Below, piece by piece: positions 59,801 to 64,000 of a stretch of DNA of 64,000 nucleotides (positions are counted from its first letter, which is position 1; each line of letters begins with the position of its first letter). Source of the DNA: Fratercula arctica (taxonomy: Eukaryota > Chordata > Aves > Charadriiformes > Alcidae); assembly GCA_947846985.1 (NCBI GenBank), contig CANTUZ010000004.1, forward strand, positions 52,925,672 to 52,989,671. Direction: 5' to 3'. A model generated the notes under the pieces. The model ran no database searches and had not been told where the DNA came from. It saw only the letters and a list, made by a program, of their open reading frames with translations. The position numbers were made by a program, and so were the translations under genes.

Positions 59801-60876
59801 GCACTGCTAACACAGTGCAGTACAGATATATTCACGTATTGCTTCTAAAAGATAGTAAACATTTCAAGCAAGGGCTGGAGTAGTAGGAAGGATGCTTCCT
59901 TGACCTGACAGCTTAATAATGCTAAAATCCTTTTAAGGGTCTGAACAGTTGTAACCTCCAGTTGAGAAGTGCCAGCCTTTGGTGAGACAGTAAATGGTAG
60001 TGATTCAGAGGTGCATGGAAAAAGATGTACTTTTTGCAATCAGGGACATACTTTTCCATAGATGGGAAAGAGTATTTTATGATGTATTAACATATCTGGG
60101 TAAAAGAGGGTATAAACCCATCGATTTCATAGTAAGATTTGTTTAAACTGCAGTTATGAATGTCAGGTCTGTTCGCTCACGGTTAATATCAATGTGTCAC
60201 ACAACCCTTTGTTATTTAGAAGTAATTATATTTTTCATCGTAAAGGAATCTACCAAAAAGAAAGCAGTAAAGGTCTGTCACTCTGAAAGCTGGAATGATT
60301 GAAAACAGAGCAAAACCAGTTGAGCATTAGAATTAATCTGGCAGCGTTACAGTTGGAGAGGGGAAAGCTAAGCTATGGGATGCCTCATTCGGGGTGCTCT
60401 GCAGGATGTCGTGCTGTTTGCTATGAGTGAATGGCGTGGTAGCGTGATGTGTTGCAGAAAGGGGTATAGGTTGGTTTGGTGGTATAACCTTAGAGTAAAA
60501 ATGCTGCCACCATTATCATCTTTGTGACCCCAGACTCAGAGCCGCTGTAACTTGACCTGTCCCTGTTAGTGCCCGCAGGCTGTCCTGGCGGCACAGAAGT
60601 GCTCCAGGCCATTTCATTCTGAAGGGAGGGGAAAAGAAAGTCATATGTAAAATCATTTTTGCATTTCCAAAGGTCAATTTGGTTGAATAAAGGTGTTCTT
60701 TTATCTTTAATTCTTCGGTATACCTGTATGTTTTGAGCTCGCTGTAATACGCCATTTTTAGTGGTAAAGGTTAAATTAAATGGAATATCTTGCACACACT
60801 TTCTGAAGTAACAGTTACATTTTTCTCTCCCTCTCCTCTATTTCTTATCTGTTTCACTTTTCTTATCCTGCCATAG
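56851..60876 (+). other. ABLIM2: ABLIM2 intron 8
   Basis: This 4.0-kb intron has donor GTAAAA and acceptor GCCATAG. It contains a 26-nt hairpin-capable sequence at 56955-56980 (9-bp arms CTGTAATTT), an A14 tract at 58249-58262 and a purine-rich segment at about 58540-58780. No recognisable CR1 copy or second gene was seen. Confidence 0.9.
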
Positions 60877-60954
60877 GAAACAAGGACTTCATCTGAGAGT
60901 ATTATTTCTGTACCTGCTTCAAGTACATCAGGTTCCCCAAGCCGTGTGATCTAT
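60877..60954 (+). CDS. ABLIM2: ABLIM2 exon 9: Ser-rich linker after LIM4
   Basis: This 78-nt exon has acceptor GCCATAG and donor GTGAGT at 60955. It starts and ends on codon boundaries and encodes residues 272-297. The sequence is rich in Ser and Thr, with E-T-R-T-S-S-E-S-I-I-S-V-P and S-G-S-P-S-R-V-I-Y, a conserved ABLIM segment between the LIM domains and the villin headpiece. S-G-S-P is a potential proline-directed phosphorylation site; that is inference. Because the exon is symmetrical (phase 0-0), skipping it would not break the frame. Confidence 0.95.
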
Positions 60955-61503
60955 GTGAGTATTTCCCGGTGAAATTCATTCTGTGGGATGGGGAAAACCC
61001 CATGCTTCCTCCCACAGTTTAGCACGTTTTGTGGAAAGCTAGTATCTCCAAACCGCTGCAGTTGGCAATTCCTCTAAAACAGAATTTACTTTCTCGTGTT
61101 TAAAATGTTTGAATACTGCATTTACCATAACAGAATTCTGGCAGTTTCCTGTTATTTTCTGTGGTGTATTTATAGCACTCACATTGCCACTAGAACTGGC
61201 TTATACCAAAGCACGCAGAACACCACAGTGCTTTCTAAAAAGAAAAGTTTAAGTAAACAGTACAACCCACAGGTAGATTACAAGCCGAGGTTCGAGCACC
61301 ACTTGTCTAAATCGAGCTCTTGGGCCTGCATCCGATTGCTTATGAAAACACTCGCGTGTGTGATTGCAGGACTCGGGCCTTGACAAATGCCAGTCCCTAA
61401 CCTCAGAGGACCTTTGATGTGTTTATGGTCTAAGAAGTGCTAGCTCTGAAAAGCTCACAGAGAGAATTTAAAATAACAAGTACGATAAAAGCTTATGCTG
61501 AGG

Positions 61504-61519
61504 TTTTTTTTTTTTTTTT
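61504..61519 (+). repeat. T16 homopolymer
   Basis: Sixteen T residues in intron 9, followed by CAATGCCAG; low complexity. Confidence 0.9.
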
Positions 61520-62293
61520 CAATGCCAGGTGTACCTTGCTTGTCATAATTGCTCTAGCTAATGTTCATGGCCAGATTCTCAAGGGCACTGCCAATAGGTA
61601 AAAAGTATCCACAAGCACGGCATGTTCCATACAAACATCTCTTGGAGAGCTTCAGTATTCCCAGGGCTATTCTTTGTCCTGTCCAGGTATCCCACAGGTA
61701 GGCAAGTCATTCTCATCAGATAGGACCATACGCAGAGGAAATTGCTGGAGATGTGATTGACTGACAGAGAAGTTATTATACAAAGTTTAAGGGTTTTCAT
61801 CTGCTGCACCGAGACAAGCGAAAGAGTCCCTTGGAGCCAAACTTACCTTTTTTTCTTCAAGTAAAAATAATTTTGAACGCGATATACCCTTTATCTGAGT
61901 AAGAGCAAACTAGAAGTGGGGGAACTGCCCCTTATCTAAATGCTCATCGTTTTTTTCTGAGCTCTCCTTCCAGTAGAGCTCTATGCTGGTGGTTACCAGT
62001 GGTATATTCCCAGTGAAAAAATGTCATTACCTCAACTCCTATGATGACAATTTGTTGTGCGAGGAGCCTGTTAACATGTAAGCGCTTTCTTTGGCCAGAT
62101 GGTCTGTATCTCTCCAGCTGTGCACCACTTCATTGTGTTTAGAGGCATGAGCATTCTTCTTAAGATTTGGATGTTTTTAGTGACATTTATCAGACTTTTG
62201 GATGGTACTGGCTTTCTTGATGTTTGTGATTACACCTTTAAGCATGCTTCACAAGCTGTTAAAAGTCAAGGATGACCCTCCAATCTCTTCCCG

Positions 62294-62312
62294 TTTTTTT
62301 TTTTTTTTTTTT
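62294..62312 (+). repeat. T19 homopolymer
   Basis: Nineteen T residues in intron 9; low complexity. Confidence 0.9.
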
Positions 62313-64000
62313 AAGAATATCGTTATAGCAGCACATAACTCTAATGTTTCTTACTGTAATATACTTTAGAGGCAGCTGGGACTGTGAAAGAATAAAGTTG
62401 TCTAGCAAATATGAGTCAATTAGGAAAAAATATTCCCCAGAAGTGTGCAAGTTCTTGCTATCTCTCTCTCATCTCTGACTGCTTAATTGTCAAAGCTGTG
62501 AGATAGATTAAATTCTGTTTTGGCTTTTACAGACAGGAAAGTAAAAAGAATTAAAAACCTGTTATTGGACTTTCATATTATCCAAATGATTGTTTAGCTA
62601 TCTTTTGCAGCTGTTCTCTATTACAGGAGTGTTATGACATACAGACGTGCTCAAGATTTGTCTGGGATGTCTTTGTGATTGGCTTTACCAAACCTAAATT
62701 CGTGCTGCCACTGAAAGGCAGGTTCCACCCACATGTGGCCCTGTCTCTCTCTGGCCATCTCCTTTTTGGTGCTACTACTGGTGGGTACAGAGGTACGATC
62801 AGTCAGATTTGAGACCAGATTCAGCTAAAAAATAACCCAGGAAAAACCTCCAGCTAACCAAAGAGGCAAAAAAAGACCCAGCCGTCTACGTGTCTCTAAC
62901 GCTAATGTAGAAGGCAGAGCAGAGTGTGAAGGCGCACACAGGACAGACACTTTCAGCAGCAGCAGCATGGATTTCAGATCATTAAAACCAATAGTGAAAC
63001 TGTATCTTAACAGCTGTTGAGGTCTGTGAAGTATCATGTTGAACAAAAGAGAAATTAGAGAAAACGGTTAAAGCTTAGGAACCGTGGGTTTTCAGTGCTC
63101 ATATTTTCAAAGTCATCAAGTCAGAGCAACACAATCTTTCTGAACAACACACCATCTCATGGGAGATGTGTTCCTGGGTCATGATTGAGTGGTCAGCTAG
63201 GGAAAGATGAAGAAAGTGTATTTCGACTAAACCTGAATGTGACTCATACAGACTGTTTAGTAAAGCTGTACTTTTTCTTCTTCTGTTGATACCAGGCTTT
63301 GGTGTCTTGCACTGAGAGAGTTGGCCCTTTGATGTTAATGGGCATCTTTTCATTAACTTCAGTGATGGCTGGATAATATCTAGACTGAAATTTACCCCAG
63401 TGCAGGCATCCCCTCAGAGTCCTAAATACCACTTAAAAACTAGTTAATTTCTAAATTATGACATTAAATAGGGCTTAAATAAAAGTCCTTCTTTATACTT
63501 AGCTAAATTTCATGAAAAGAGAATTTAGGAGCTCCCTGCAAAGATACATCTACCTGGGTGGTGTAGGTTAGGTTACATAGCTGTGTTGTCATACTAGGAA
63601 TAGAAATCACATTATATTTTTATACTGATCATATTTGCAATTATACAATTGTAAAATTACATATTCCAAATGAAACAGATATTCTAAACTTGGAGCATGA
63701 TTTTAACAGAATCCAAAATACCAGATTATTGAAGAAATGGTTTAGAGTCTCTTTGCTGTAATTTGAGCCTTCCCTAGCAGATTTGAATTCCTCTCACATA
63801 TTTGAAAGTGGGTGAAATAAATAAAATAGAAAACAATGTAGACTGAATGTTTGTAAAATTGAGTGTGTAGAAAGCAACTGTATCTCTAGGGTGTTTTTTC
63901 ATCCAAATTTGCCTACATTTTGATATTTAAACTGAAAGGAATTACGTAAATGATGTTTTACTCCTGACAGTTCTGAAGTCTAAGGAGAGGATCTCAAGTT

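Larger units (their letters stand above)
1..64000 (+). other. ABLIM2: ABLIM2 gene, internal part (exons 2-9 and introns)
   Basis: The gene spans the whole window on the + strand and is open at both ends. Eight exons splice in compatible phases into 297 codons with four LIM domains and the start of the Ser-rich linker. ABLIM family proteins are cytoskeletal adaptors with four N-terminal LIM domains and a C-terminal villin headpiece that binds F-actin; the headpiece is not in this window. ABLIM2 is chosen because exon 2 opens with V-S-Q-P-Q-A, LIM1 carries F-F-V-R-Q-G, the LIM1/LIM2 junction reads Y-G-T-R-C-F-S-C, and LIM3 carries G-K-L-L-N-A-E-Y-I-S-K. As I remember them, ABLIM1 and ABLIM3 have a T-G-E-Y-I-S-K version of the last block. 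ABLIM2 is known mainly from skeletal muscle, brain and other neural tissue. No promoter, start codon or polyadenylation site of the gene was identified here. Confidence 0.95.
60955..64000 (+). other. ABLIM2: ABLIM2 intron 9, 5' part
   Basis: The intron continues to the window end. I looked for the next family exon, expected to begin A-K-L-x-x-E-I-L-x-Y, and did not find it. Contents are T16 at 61504-61519, T19 at 62294-62312 and a short TC run near 62461. No gene on either strand is supported. Confidence 0.85.

Noticed and set aside
1..64000. An intronic microRNA equivalent to human MIR95, which lies in mammalian ABLIM2
   Set aside because: Reading the introns by eye showed no match to the mature sequence as I remember it. 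It is thought to derive from a mammalian L2 repeat, so absence in a bird is expected.

Overview
The window is vertebrate, almost certainly avian, nuclear DNA. It holds the 5' and middle part of one large gene on the + strand. Eight short coding exons at 4080-60954 have consensus splice sites and compatible phases. Together they encode four consecutive LIM zinc-binding domains followed by a serine-rich linker. The order and wording of the conserved blocks identify actin-binding LIM protein 2 (ABLIM2) rather than its paralogues ABLIM1 or ABLIM3. The first coding exon (start codon) lies upstream of base 1. The rest of the linker and the villin headpiece lie downstream of base 64000. The eight exons give 297 codons, counting the split first codon, with no frameshift or internal stop.

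Layout: intron 1 tail 1-4079; exon 2 4080-4223 (LIM1 start); intron 2, 14.5 kb; exon 3 18700-18883 (LIM1 end, LIM2 start); intron 3, 9.9 kb; exon 4 28818-28933 (LIM2 end); intron 4, 4.9 kb; exon 5 33880-34006 (LIM3); intron 5, 2.4 kb; exon 6 36409-36502 (LIM3 end, LIM4 start); intron 6, 16.6 kb; exon 7 53118-53205 (LIM4); intron 7, 3.6 kb; exon 8 56792-56850 (LIM4 end); intron 8, 4.0 kb; exon 9 60877-60954 (Ser-rich linker); then intron 9 to the window end. Exon numbers assume one upstream coding exon.

The introns carry CR1 LINE fragments, the typical bird interspersed repeat, and no Alu- or B1-like SINEs; this is the main reason for calling the source avian. Recognisable CR1 pieces lie at about 14815-15070 (-), 24107-24841 (-), 35146-35547 (+), 39288-39485 (+), 46612-46790 (+), 47750-48782 (+, with the end of the reverse-transcriptase frame), 54639-54957 (+) and 56362-56515 (+). 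There are also homopolymer tracts, short tandem duplications, two tRNA-like relics and one striking 219-bp inverted repeat in intron 3 (23159-23377).

I found no second gene, no convincing RNA gene, no CRISPR array and no operon-like system. Open reading frames outside the eight exons are short, overlap in several frames and lack recognisable domains. The main non-routine observations are the intron-3 hairpins, the tRNA-like relics, a mostly sense-oriented CR1 load, and a few possible splicing or regulatory oddities. None amounts to a clear new biological system.
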